DNA of 64,000 nucleotides from Candidatus Promineofilum glycogenicum (GTDB lineage Bacteria > Chloroflexota > Anaerolineae > Promineifilales > Promineifilaceae). The notes beneath the pieces are model-generated. The model saw only the letters and a list, made by a program, of their open reading frames with translations. It was not told the origin of the DNA and searched no databases. Location of the stretch: NCBI GenBank assembly GCA_016707605.1, contig JADJHJ010000010.1:186001-250000 (forward strand). The letters run 5' to 3'. Positions 49,409-57,301 of this stretch are shown in pieces. The position numbers were made by a program, and so were the translations under genes. Positions within the stretch are counted from its first letter, which is position 1; the number at the start of each line of letters is the position of its first letter.

Positions 49409-51733
49409 ATGACAACCTTAACCCGCCTCCTCGCCGCCCTCCTGACGGCCCTGTTAATCGTCGCCGCGGCCCCCGCCGCGGCCCAGGACGAGCCGGCCCG
49501 CGATCCCATGGCCGACCTCGTCCTCCCCGCCGCCGAGCTGGCCCCGGCCAGCGCCGAGAAGGGCACGACCCTCGACGACAACCAGCTCCTGCCCAGCGCC
49601 CCCGGGCTGGAGGCGGCCACCGGCATCCGCGCCACCTTCACCACCCAGGTCATCGAGGCCCCCATCCCGTTCAACGCCGTCGTCCCCCACTGGACGGGCG
49701 ACGCCGCCGAGCAGATCGAGTTGCGCGTCCGCACCGGCCCCGACGGCCGCCGCTGGGGCGACTGGCTGGCCGTCCACGCCAACCACGACTGGATGGAGCC
49801 GGGCGAGGCCGAGATCGTCGGCGAGATGGTGCTCGTGCCCGCCGCCGGCGTCACCCATCGCTACGTCCAGGTGCAGGTGATATTCAACGCCCCAGAAACC
49901 CCAGAAACCGAGCTTCTTCCGGGAAACTCGGTTTCTACCCCCAGCCTCAGTCAACTGCGCCTGACCTTCATCGACACCACCGCCGGCCCCACGGCCGACG
50001 AACTGATCGACCTGCAACAGCAGCTCGACGAACAGCAGAGCCTGCTGCCGCAGAGCGCCGACGGCCACCCCAAGCCGTTCGTCGTCAGCCGCGCCGCCTG
50101 GTGCAGCCACGCCGACTGCGACTACAGCGACGGCCTGGAGTACCACCCCGTCAGCCACCTCATCGTCCACCACACCGTCTCCAACAACAGCAGCAGCGAC
50201 TGGCCGGCCGTCGTCCGCGCCATCTGGAACTTCCACACCTACGGCCGCGGCTGGGGCGACATCGGCTACAACTACCTGATCGACCCCAACGGCGTCATCT
50301 ACGAAGGGCACAACGGCGGCGACGACGTGATCGGAACCCACGCCAGCGGGGCCAACGCCGGCAGCATGGCCGCCGCCCTGCTGGGCACCTTCACCATGCC
50401 CAACCAGTCGCCGCCCGGCATCCGCCCCCCCGGCCCGATGCTCAACTCGCTGGTCGAACTGCTCTCCTGGAAGGCCGACCAGCGCGACATCAACGTCTTC
50501 GACGCCGACAGCGCCCTGCCCAACATCGCCTGGGGGCTGCCGCGCCTGATGGGCCACCGCGACGTGTATGGCACGACCATCTGCCCCGGCGACCAGGCCC
50601 ACCTGCTCATCCCCTGGCTGCGCGACCAGATCGCCGACCGCCTGAGCCTGGTTGACCCGTTCCTCTACGCCGACGAGAACACCGCCGCCTTCACCCGCAG
50701 CAGCAGCGGCAGCGAGTGGCAGGTTCCGGCCTACCTGTGCGGCTTCAACAACCACGCCTGGTACGCCTGGTCGGTCACCAGCGGCGGCAGCATCGCCGGC
50801 GAGTGGCGGCCGGCCGTGCCCGTCAGCGGGCGCTATCGCATCGACGTTCACGTCCCCTACTGCAACACCGGCCGCTCGGAGACGCGCAGCGCCACCTACA
50901 CCATCAGCCACGCCGGCGGCACGTCTACCCGCACCATCAGCCAGCAGGCCAACGTCGGCCTGTGGGCCACGCTGGGCGAGTTCGACCTGAGCCAGGGCAA
51001 CGGCAACGTCATCCGCCTGAGCAACCTGACCGCCGAAAGCGGCCTGGGCGTCTGGTTCGACGCCATCCGCCTGCTGCCCATCGACGCCCCGCCGCCGCCG
51101 CCGCCCGCGCCCACGGCGCAGAACCTCGACCCGACGGCCGACCGCTGGCGCAACAGCCGCGCCGTGCCCTTCACCTGGCAGGTGAACAACCCCGAAACGG
51201 TCTGGTTCACCACCCTCCAGGTGGCCACCGACGCCACCTTCCTCAACCTGCTGCTCAACCAGAGTTGGTGGGGCGTGGCCACGACCCACAGCCACGCCTT
51301 CGACCGCGACTACGAGGCGCTCTACTGGCGCGTGCTGCTCTCGCGCGAGGGCGCGCCGCTCATCTCCAGCCAGCCGACGCGCTTCGGGCTGGACGCCACC
51401 GCGCCGCGCTCGGTCGTCCAGTCGCCGCTCTTCTACTTGCCCGACCTGGCCGCCTACCGCGTCACCTGGAGCGGCGAGGACGCCACCTCCGGCGTGGCCC
51501 GCTTCCATATAGACGTGCGCCCGGCCGGCGGCAGTTGGACGCGCTGGCTGAGCGATACGCCGCTGACCGCGGCCGACTTCGCCCCGCCCAGCGACGCCGT
51601 CTACGAGTTCCGCGCCCAGGCCATCGATGCCGCCGGCAACGTCGAACCCCCCGCCGCCACCGCCGACGCCAGCACGGGCAACGCCGTCACGCTCGACAAC
51701 AACTTCGTCTTGCCATTTGTCGTTAGCAATTAG
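49409..51733 (+). CDS. Secreted PGRP-type N-acetylmuramoyl-L-alanine amidase
   Basis: From the ATG at 49409 the 774-residue protein has a signal peptide (residues 1-28, LLAALLTALLIVAAAPAAAQ) and an N-terminal beta domain. The amidase_2/PGRP domain lies at about 230-410, with zinc ligands in LIVHHTVS, MGHRDVYG and CPGD. A golvesin-like C-terminal domain sits at about 425-565 (SGRYRIDVHVPY, LGVWFDAIRLLP). Two Ig-like segments and a final NFVLPFVVSN tail complete it. It should cleave the peptide stem from peptidoglycan outside the cell. A family-F palindrome at 49903-49936 is translated in frame (ETELLPGNSVST). TAGAAT lies 17 bases before the ATG. Confidence 0.88.
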   Translation: MTTLTRLLAALLTALLIVAAAPAAAQDEPARDPMADLVLPAAELAPASAEKGTTLDDNQLLPSAPGLEAATGIRATFTTQVIEAPIPFNAVVPHWTGDAAEQIELRVRTGPDGRRWGDWLAVHANHDWMEPGEAEIVGEMVLVPAAGVTHRYVQVQVIFNAPETPETELLPGNSVSTPSLSQLRLTFIDTTAGPTADELIDLQQQLDEQQSLLPQSADGHPKPFVVSRAAWCSHADCDYSDGLEYHPVSHLIVHHTVSNNSSSDWPAVVRAIWNFHTYGRGWGDIGYNYLIDPNGVIYEGHNGGDDVIGTHASGANAGSMAAALLGTFTMPNQSPPGIRPPGPMLNSLVELLSWKADQRDINVFDADSALPNIAWGLPRLMGHRDVYGTTICPGDQAHLLIPWLRDQIADRLSLVDPFLYADENTAAFTRSSSGSEWQVPAYLCGFNNHAWYAWSVTSGGSIAGEWRPAVPVSGRYRIDVHVPYCNTGRSETRSATYTISHAGGTSTRTISQQANVGLWATLGEFDLSQGNGNVIRLSNLTAESGLGVWFDAIRLLPIDAPPPPPPAPTAQNLDPTADRWRNSRAVPFTWQVNNPETVWFTTLQVATDATFLNLLLNQSWWGVATTHSHAFDRDYEALYWRVLLSREGAPLISSQPTRFGLDATAPRSVVQSPLFYLPDLAAYRVTWSGEDATSGVARFHIDVRPAGGSWTRWLSDTPLTAADFAPPSDAVYEFRAQAIDAAGNVEPPAATADASTGNAVTLDNNFVLPFVVSN
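49903..49936. repeat. Family-F 34-bp palindrome inside the amidase gene
   Basis: AGAAACCGAGCTTCTTCCG mirrors GGAAACTCGGTTTCT. It is read in the same frame as the copy in the permease gene (ETExLxxNSVS) and keeps the amidase frame open in a loop before the catalytic domain. Confidence 0.9.
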
Positions 51734-51808
51734 GGGCTAGGTTCCAGGTTCCAGGGGCCAGGGAAGAACGCTCTTCCCCTGGCCCCTGGAACCTGGCCCC
51801 TGGAACCT
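51732..51808. repeat. Palindromic repeat, family A
   Basis: GGTTCCAGGTTCCAGGGGCC words, a GAAGAACGCTCTTC core and mirrored GGCCCCTGGAACCTGG words overlap the amidase stop codon and end 10 bases before the next gene. Confidence 0.9.
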
Positions 51809-51818
51809 GCCTTGACCT

Positions 51819-52997
51819 ATGACCGAACAAATAGACGTCCTCATCGTCGGCTCCGGCCCCAGCGGCATCTCCACCGCCCTCCACCTGGCGCGGCTCGACC
51901 CCACCTGGGCCGGGCGCGTCGTCGTCGTGGACAAAGCCGTCCACCCCCGCGAAAAGCTGTGCGGCGGCGGCCTGACCCACATCGGCCAGAACATCCTGGC
52001 CAACCTGGGCCTGCCGCTGGAGCCGACCAACTTCCCGGTCAAGGAAGTGCGCCTGCTCTACCACGACAAGAGCTACTCCTTCTATGGCAACCCCGTCTTC
52101 CGCATCGTCCGGCGCGACGAGTTCGACCACTGGCTGGTGAAGACGGCCGCGCAACTGGGCGTCACCGTGCGCCAGGGGGAGAGCGTCACCGCCATCACCC
52201 CCCACGACGACTATGTGGAAGTCGTCACCGACCGGACGACCTTCCACGCCAAAGTCCTCGTCGCCGCCGACGGCTCGCGCAGCTTCGTGCGCCGCAAGCT
52301 GAAGTGGGACGACGAGTCGCGCGTGGCCCGCCTGGTGGAAGTGCTGACGCCCGAAGACCCGGCCAAGCTGCCGGAGTTCCGCGACGCCGTGGCCGTCTTC
52401 GACTTCACGCCGATGGACGACCACTTGCAAGGGTACTACTGGGACTTCCCCAGCTACGTGGGCGGGCAGCCGATGATGAACCGCGGCGTCTTCGACAGCC
52501 GCGCCGTGCCCGACAAGCCCAAGGCCGACCTCAAGGAAGTGCTGGCCGAGTCGATGGCTGAGCGGGGGCGCGACCTGGACGACTACGAGTTGAAGGGCCA
52601 TCCCATCCGCTGGTGGAGCAGCGACGGCGTCTTCAGCCGGCCGCGCGTCCTGCTGGTGGGCGACGCCGCCGGGGCCGACCCGCTGATGGGCGAGGGCATC
52701 TCCTTCGCCCTGGGCTATGGCGAGCCGGCGGCGGCGGCCATCGCCGACGCCTTCGCCCGCGACGACTTCTCTTTCGCCGGCTACCGCCAACGGCTGCTGG
52801 CCCACCCCCTGTTCAAGCAGTTGGGCATCCGCACCCGGCTGGCCCGCTACGCCTACCTGCTCAACTACCCCCTCGTCGTCCGTCTCGGCTGGTCGCTGAT
52901 GCGGCTGTTCTTGCGCTTCACACCCTGGAAAGACCGCAACTACGTGCCGGCGCGGCTGCCGGAGTTTCGGTTGACGGACCTAAAGTCCCAAAGTTAG
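51819..52997 (+). CDS. Geranylgeranyl-reductase-family FAD-dependent oxidoreductase
   Basis: The 392-residue protein has an N-terminal FAD/NAD-binding motif (VLIVGSGPSGISTALHLA), the PREKLCGGGL motif typical of the geranylgeranyl reductase family, a DGSRSFVRR segment and the second FAD motif VLLVGDAAGADPLMGEGISF. Members reduce isoprenoid double bonds in lipids, quinones or chlorophyll side chains. The phytol/dolichol kinase-like gene elsewhere in the window also fits isoprenoid metabolism, though the two are not adjacent. Its end overlaps the convergent MazF-like gene by 18 bases. Confidence 0.85.
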   Translation: MTEQIDVLIVGSGPSGISTALHLARLDPTWAGRVVVVDKAVHPREKLCGGGLTHIGQNILANLGLPLEPTNFPVKEVRLLYHDKSYSFYGNPVFRIVRRDEFDHWLVKTAAQLGVTVRQGESVTAITPHDDYVEVVTDRTTFHAKVLVAADGSRSFVRRKLKWDDESRVARLVEVLTPEDPAKLPEFRDAVAVFDFTPMDDHLQGYYWDFPSYVGGQPMMNRGVFDSRAVPDKPKADLKEVLAESMAERGRDLDDYELKGHPIRWWSSDGVFSRPRVLLVGDAAGADPLMGEGISFALGYGEPAAAAIADAFARDDFSFAGYRQRLLAHPLFKQLGIRTRLARYAYLLNYPLVVRLGWSLMRLFLRFTPWKDRNYVPARLPEFRLTDLKSQS

Positions 52998-53330
52998 CCT
53001 CAGTGCGTCCTCGATTGCACTCATTGGCAATGCGCCAATCTTGCGGTCAATCGCCAAAAGGGCAACGGTAGCCAGGTTATCAGTCATCACGACAGAATCG
53101 CTCAGTAGTCCGGAGCTTGCCCCCTCGGTGCTGTCAACCGTGATCAGAACGCGACTTTGATGGTTGGCACGGAACAAGCGACTGCTAATCATCGCGACGA
53201 TAATCTGGGCTAACCCTGTGTTTAGATCGTTTGCCTGAATGACTAACGCTGGCCGCCTCTTTGCGGTTCGCAAGTCCGAGTTTGGATAGAGAACCAGAAC
53301 AACGTCACCGCGGCTAGGAAGTGGACTCAT
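52980..53330 (-). CDS. MazF/PemK-family toxin
   Basis: From the ATG at 53330 the protein has about 116 residues with the MazF-type layout: SRGDVVLVLYPNSD at the start, KRRPALVIQAND, SGLLSDSVVMTDNLATV and a C-terminal IEDALRLTLGL helix. MazF toxins are sequence-specific mRNA interferases. The start overlaps the antitoxin gene by 17 bases. Earlier starts at 53402 or 53348 are less likely. The gene's end overlaps the convergent oxidoreductase gene. Confidence 0.85.
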   Translation of the reverse strand: MSPLPSRGDVVLVLYPNSDLRTAKRRPALVIQANDLNTGLAQIIVAMISSRLFRANHQSRVLITVDSTEGASSGLLSDSVVMTDNLATVALLAIDRKIGALPMSAIEDALRLTLGL

Positions 53331-53565
53331 CTGCGTTGTAGTGGTCATAAGCGTCCATTTCAGGGCTATCCCAATCTTCCGCAAACGTAGCCAGGCGCTC
53401 ACGCAACTCTAGCGCCTGCTTGCGGCTAATACCCCGGCTTTCCAGATCGACGTTATACAGGGTGAGGAATGTCACAATGACCGGCGTCTCGTCCCCGACG
53501 TTCATCGGCTTTTCGGACAACACAACCTTGCCGTCCCGATAGATGCCCTGAATAGATGTGAGCAT
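53314..53565 (-). CDS. Antitoxin of the MazF-type pair
   Basis: The 83-residue protein begins with a beta-hairpin typical of DUF104/AF2212-like antitoxins (SIQGIYRDGKVVLSEKP, GDETPVIVTFL). Its acidic helical tail (RERLATFAEDWDSPEMDAYD) would wrap the toxin. It precedes and overlaps the toxin gene. On the minus strand TATACT lies upstream and AGAGGAA sits before the ATG, so this pair is probably autoregulated and active. Confidence 0.78.
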   Translation of the reverse strand: MLTSIQGIYRDGKVVLSEKPMNVGDETPVIVTFLTLYNVDLESRGISRKQALELRERLATFAEDWDSPEMDAYDHYNADESTS

Positions 53566-53637
53566 AAGTTCCTCTACCAGCAGTATATCATGTAGCGGCG
53601 TGGTTCAGACGCCGGATGTAACGTGTTTCCTCAGACA

Positions 53638-54348
53638 TCACCCCCCCGTCCTAAAGCTATACCCCACCCCCCGCTCGGCAATGATGTAATCCGGGCTGTT
53701 GGGGTCGCGCTCGATCTTGCCGCGCAGGCGGTGGACGTGGACGTGCAGCCGGTCTTCGCGCGCCTCTTGCAGCGGCCAGATGCGGTTGAGCAGGAAGTCG
53801 GTCGTCACGATCCGCCCGGCGTTGCGCACCAGAATGTAGAGCAGCTTCGTCTCCGTCGGCGTCAGCGACACCGGCTGGCCGTCCACCAGCGCCTCGCGCA
53901 GGGGGAAGTTGATCAGCAGCCGCTCGTCAATGCGCGTCGTCGAGTCGAGGGTGTAGGTGTAGTCCTCCATGCGCGCCAGCACCCGCCGCACGCGGGCCAC
54001 CAGCTCCGGCGGGTTGAACGGCTTGACGATGTAATCCTCGGCGTGCTTCTCCAACCCCTCGACGATGGCCTCCTCGGTGTTGACCGCCGTCAGCATGATC
54101 ACCGGCACGTCGCTGAAGTCGTGGATGGCGCGACAGAACTCGAAGCCGCTCATCTCCGGCATGTGCATGTCCACAATGGCCAGATGGGGCAGGCCGTAGC
54201 GCGTGATCAGCTTCAGCCCCTCCGGGCCGGAGATGGCCGTGCTGACCGTGTAGCCGGCCCCCTCCAGCGTGTGCTGAACGATGCGCAGGGTGTAGGCGTT
54301 GTCGTCAACGACCAAGACACGTTGGGTTTCGGGTGTCGTCTCGAGCAT
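53638..54348 (-). CDS. OmpR/PhoB-family response regulator
   Basis: The 236-residue protein has a receiver domain (VLVVDDNAYTLRIV, phospho-acceptor Asp in LAIVDMHMPEMSG, conserved Lys in DYIVKPFNP) and a winged-helix DNA-binding domain (SLTPTETKLLYILVRNAGRI, VHVHRLRGKIE, IIAERGVGYSF). No histidine kinase is adjacent, so its partner is unknown. It diverges from the complex I operon, separated by several palindromes. Confidence 0.9.
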   Translation of the reverse strand: MLETTPETQRVLVVDDNAYTLRIVQHTLEGAGYTVSTAISGPEGLKLITRYGLPHLAIVDMHMPEMSGFEFCRAIHDFSDVPVIMLTAVNTEEAIVEGLEKHAEDYIVKPFNPPELVARVRRVLARMEDYTYTLDSTTRIDERLLINFPLREALVDGQPVSLTPTETKLLYILVRNAGRIVTTDFLLNRIWPLQEAREDRLHVHVHRLRGKIERDPNSPDYIIAERGVGYSFRTGG

Positions 54349-54357
54349 GATCTATAT

Positions 54358-54452
54358 GTAGCGCGATTTGGCAAATCGCGCCACACCTCTGCATGTGGCA
54401 CAGGATTCTTATCCTGTGATTCTGGCGCACAGGATAAGAATCCTGTGCCACA
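54358..54452. repeat. Two palindromes upstream of the response regulator
   Basis: TGTAGCGCGATTTGGCAAAT mirrors into ATCGCGCCACA (54358-54386). GTGGCACAGGATTCTTATCC mirrors GGATAAGAATCCTGTGCCAC (54394-54452). The second is a near-perfect 20-bp-arm hairpin. Both lie between divergent genes. Confidence 0.88.
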
Positions 54453-54480
54453 GGGAGCCCTACATGAGCCGCACATTAGC

Positions 54481-54508
54481 TTGCGCTATTCCCTCCCTGT
54501 GCTATAAA
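54481..54508 (+). promoter_or_regulatory. Probable promoter of the complex I cluster
   Basis: TTGCGC (54481-54486), a 16-base spacer and TGC-TATAAA (54500-54508) make an extended -10 promoter. The leader to the nuoA GTG is about 75 bases and contains a family-F palindrome. Confidence 0.5.
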
Positions 54509-54537
54509 AGAGACGAATTTCACAATTGCCCTTTTGC

Positions 54538-54569
54538 AACCGAGTCCTCTGCCGGAGGCTCGGTTTCTA
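54538..54569. repeat. Degenerate family-F palindrome in the nuo leader
   Basis: AACCGAGTCCTCTGCC mirrors GGAGGCTCGGTTTC. It would fold as a hairpin in the nuoA 5' leader, 22 bases before the start. Confidence 0.7.
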
Positions 54570-54591
54570 AAGTTGAGGAAGAGGAACCACC

Positions 54592-54948
54592 GTGCTGGCT
54601 GAATGGCAATACATCGGCATCTTTGTGGCGCTATCGCCTATATTCCCTCTGGCCCCGGTCGTGCTCAACCGCCTCCTGGGGCCACACCGGCCGAACCCGA
54701 TCAAGCAGCAGACGTATGAATGCGGCATCGAGACGGTCGGCGATACCTGGATTCAGTTCAAGGTCCAGTACTACATCTACGCCCTCGTCTTCGTCGTCTT
54801 CGACATCGAGGCCGTCTTCCTCTTTCCCATCGCCGCCGCCTACGGCCAGTTGGACCTCTTCGCCATCGGCGCTACCGCCCTGTTCATCTTCCTGCTGGCC
54901 GATGGCCTGATCTACGCCTGGAGCCGCGGCGTACTGGAGTGGGTCTAG
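54592..54948 (+). CDS. nuoA: NADH-quinone oxidoreductase subunit A
   Basis: The 118-residue protein has three membrane helices and the NuoA signatures NPIKQQTYECGIETVGDTW and YYIYALVFVVFDIEAVFLFP. It sits at the junction of the membrane and peripheral arms of complex I. The GTG start at 54592 has GAGGAAGAGG upstream. Usually nuoB-G follow, but here nuoH is next, so the peripheral-arm genes lie elsewhere. Confidence 0.93.
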   Translation: MLAEWQYIGIFVALSPIFPLAPVVLNRLLGPHRPNPIKQQTYECGIETVGDTWIQFKVQYYIYALVFVVFDIEAVFLFPIAAAYGQLDLFAIGATALFIFLLADGLIYAWSRGVLEWV

Positions 54949-54949
54949 C

Positions 54950-54986
54950 CGGAAACCGAGTTGCCTCCCGCTAACCTCGGTTTCTG
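54950..54986. repeat. Family-F palindrome between nuoA and nuoH
   Basis: GGAAACCGAGTTGCCTCCCG partly mirrors CTAACCTCGGTTTCTG. It separates nuoA from nuoH and marks the place where other genomes carry nuoB-G. Confidence 0.75.
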
Positions 54987-54999
54987 AACATCAAAAGCT

Positions 55000-56340
55000 A
55001 TGGACATTCTCGACCTTCTGAAGAGCCTTCTCTCGCTCAGCCTGGGCGACTTCATCCGCCGCACCTTCGGCACCGGGCCGGGCACGGAACTGCTGATCGA
55101 CATCGGCGGCGTGGTCATGCTGTCCACGTTCTGCCTGCTGATCGTCATCTTCCTCATCTGGCTGACGCGCAAGCTCATCGCCCGCATGCAGGATCGCATC
55201 GGCCCCAACCGCGTCGGCGGCCGCTTTGGCCTGCTGCAGACGGTGGCCGACGTGATGAAGCTGCTGACCAAGGAAGTCATCCACCCCTCCGGGGCCGACT
55301 GGGTGGCCTTCAACGCCGCGCCCATCCTGATTGTCATCGCCGCCCTGCTGGTGTGGGCCGTCATGCCCTTCGCTCCCGGCGTCATCGGCGTCGACCTCAA
55401 CATCGGCATCTTCTACGTCATGGCCATCAGTTCGGCCTCGGTCATCGTCATCCTGTTGGCCGGCTGGGGGTCGAACAACAAGTACGCCCTGCTGGGCGCG
55501 TTCCGGGCCGTGGCCCAGATGGTCAGCTACGAAGTGCCGATGATCCTGGCGCTGCTGGTGCCCATCATCCTGGCCGGCACGATGTCGACCAAGGGCATCA
55601 TCGACGCCCAGACCATCCCCTTCATCTTCCTGGCCCCCATCTCCGCCCTCATCTTCTACATCTCCACTCTGGCCGAGACGGGCCGCACCCCGTTCGACCT
55701 GCTGGAAGCGGAGTCGGAGATCGTCGCCGGCTACCACATCGAATACGGCGGCATGAAGTTCGGCATGTTCTTCCTGGCCGAGTTCATCAACACGCTCTTC
55801 TGGGCCGGCCTGTTCGTCACCATCTACCTGGGCGGCTACCGCTTCTTCGGGCTGGAGAACTGGGTCAGCGCCGACGGCTACCCCTACGGCCGCCTCATCG
55901 GCCTGATCGTCTTCTTCGCCAAAGTCTTCTTCATGTACTTCGTCTTCGACTGGGTACGCAGCACCCTGCCGCGCGTCCGCGTCGATCAGATTCTCAACCT
56001 CAACTGGAAGTTCCTGGTGCCGGTGTCGCTGGTGCTGCTCTTCGCCGTCGCCATCGTCGATAAGCTCATCCCGACCGGAACCAACGCCATCGTGCGCATG
56101 GTCATCCATCTGGTGCTCAACGTCGTCATCGCCGCGGCCACGCTGGAGATTCTGCGGCGGCGCGGCCGGCAGAACCGGCTGGCGACCCCCGGCGGCGGGT
56201 CGGGCGGCGCTGTCGCCGTTCCCCATGACGGCCACGACGGCGGCCACGGCCACGGCGCGCCGCAGCCTATCGAAGACGTGCCCGATGTGCTCGACGCCCC
56301 GCTGGGCGCGCGCGAACCGGTCGTTGTGCCCGTCCACTAG
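55000..56340 (+). CDS. nuoH: NADH-quinone oxidoreductase subunit H with His-rich tail
   Basis: The 446-residue protein has the eight-helix NuoH core that lines the quinone site: RMQDRIGPNRVGGRFGLLQ, ADVMKLLTKE, SVIVILLAGWGSNNKY, RAVAQMVSYEVP, AETGRTPFDLLEAESEIVAGYHIEY, RSTLPRVRVDQIL. It is over 100 residues longer than usual. The tail after the last helix is Gly- and His-rich (HDGHDGGHGHG, near residues 408-418) and could bind metal. nuoI, often next, is absent here. Confidence 0.93.
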   Translation: MDILDLLKSLLSLSLGDFIRRTFGTGPGTELLIDIGGVVMLSTFCLLIVIFLIWLTRKLIARMQDRIGPNRVGGRFGLLQTVADVMKLLTKEVIHPSGADWVAFNAAPILIVIAALLVWAVMPFAPGVIGVDLNIGIFYVMAISSASVIVILLAGWGSNNKYALLGAFRAVAQMVSYEVPMILALLVPIILAGTMSTKGIIDAQTIPFIFLAPISALIFYISTLAETGRTPFDLLEAESEIVAGYHIEYGGMKFGMFFLAEFINTLFWAGLFVTIYLGGYRFFGLENWVSADGYPYGRLIGLIVFFAKVFFMYFVFDWVRSTLPRVRVDQILNLNWKFLVPVSLVLLFAVAIVDKLIPTGTNAIVRMVIHLVLNVVIAAATLEILRRRGRQNRLATPGGGSGGAVAVPHDGHDGGHGHGAPQPIEDVPDVLDAPLGAREPVVVPVH

Positions 56341-56370
56341 ACCACTAGCCAAGCAAACCGAGGCCCAAGC

Positions 56371-56919
56371 ATGAGCCAGCAGATCATCTTCTTCCTCCTC
56401 GCCGCCATCACGCTGACGTCGGCCATCGTTGTCGTCACCATGCGCAACCTGTTCCACGCGGCGTTGGCCCTGATGGTGTCCTTCCTGGGCGTGGCCGGCA
56501 TCTACATCCTGCTGGAAGCGCCCTTCCTGGGCATGGCCCAGTTGCTCGTCTACATCGGCGCCATCTCCATGCTGATCATCTTCGCCATCATGATGACCCG
56601 CCGCCTGATGCAGACGAACGAGACGCCCTTCAACTCACAGGTCATCGGCTCGCTCATCGGCTCGCTGCTGGTCCTGGCCATCCTCGTCCTGGTCATCGGC
56701 CGCCTCTACCCGCTGGCCCCGGCCGACGCCGTCTTGCAGACCGCGCCCCAGGTCGACCCGGCCGTCCTCCAGAGCAGCGTCGCCCGCATGGGCCGCTCCT
56801 TCGTCAGCGCCGAGGCCTACGTCTTGCCCTTCGAGTTGGCCTCCGTGCTGCTGTTGGCCGCCCTCGTCGGCTCCATCATCATCGCCTGGCCGCGCCGCGG
56901 CGAGGAGGATAACCAGTGA
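56371..56919 (+). CDS. nuoJ: NADH-quinone oxidoreductase subunit J
   Basis: The 182-residue protein has five membrane helices with MRNLFHAALALMVSFLGVAG, the NuoJ helix LGMAQLLVYIGAISMLIIFA, and a last helix LASVLLLAALVGSIIIAWP. It belongs to the proton-channel part of complex I. Its stop overlaps the nuoK GTG by 4 bases. Confidence 0.92.
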   Translation: MSQQIIFFLLAAITLTSAIVVVTMRNLFHAALALMVSFLGVAGIYILLEAPFLGMAQLLVYIGAISMLIIFAIMMTRRLMQTNETPFNSQVIGSLIGSLLVLAILVLVIGRLYPLAPADAVLQTAPQVDPAVLQSSVARMGRSFVSAEAYVLPFELASVLLLAALVGSIIIAWPRRGEEDNQ

Positions 56920-57224
56920 TTCCCCTGTCGTGGTTCCTGCTGCTCAGCGCGGCGCTGTTCTGCATCGGCCTCTACGGCGTCCTGGCCCGGCGCAACGCCA
57001 TCGCCATCCTGATGGGCGTCGAACTGATGCTCAACGCCGTCAACATCAACCTGATCGCCTTCTGGCGCTACTTCACGCCCGATCGCTCCGTCGGCCTGGT
57101 GTGGGCCACGTTCGTCCTGACCGTCGCCGCGGCCGAGGCCGCCGTCGGTCTGGCCCTGGTCATCTCGGTCTATCGCAGCCGCGACTCGGTCATTGCCGAG
57201 GAACTGGATACGCTTAAGAATTAG
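56916..57224 (+). CDS. nuoK: NADH-quinone oxidoreductase subunit K
   Basis: The 102-residue protein has three membrane helices. They carry the conserved Glu in LMGVELMLNAVNINLIAF and a second Glu in AAAEAAVGLALVIS, both part of the proton pathway. GTG start at 56916, coupled to nuoJ. It is followed by a GTTGTCA palindrome. Confidence 0.93.
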   Translation: MIPLSWFLLLSAALFCIGLYGVLARRNAIAILMGVELMLNAVNINLIAFWRYFTPDRSVGLVWATFVLTVAAAEAAVGLALVISVYRSRDSVIAEELDTLKN

Positions 57225-57299
57225 TTGTCAGTTGTCAGTTGCCAGTTGTCAGCAAGGACACTGGCAACTAACAACTGACAACTGACAACTGACAACTGC
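57224..57299. repeat. Palindromic heptamer repeat, family H (GTTGTCA)
   Basis: GTTGTCAGTTGTCAG heptamers (57225-57251) mirror CTGACAACTGACAAC heptamers (to 57299). It begins at the nuoK stop and ends 3 bases before nuoL. Confidence 0.92.
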
Positions 57300-57301
57300 C
57301 T

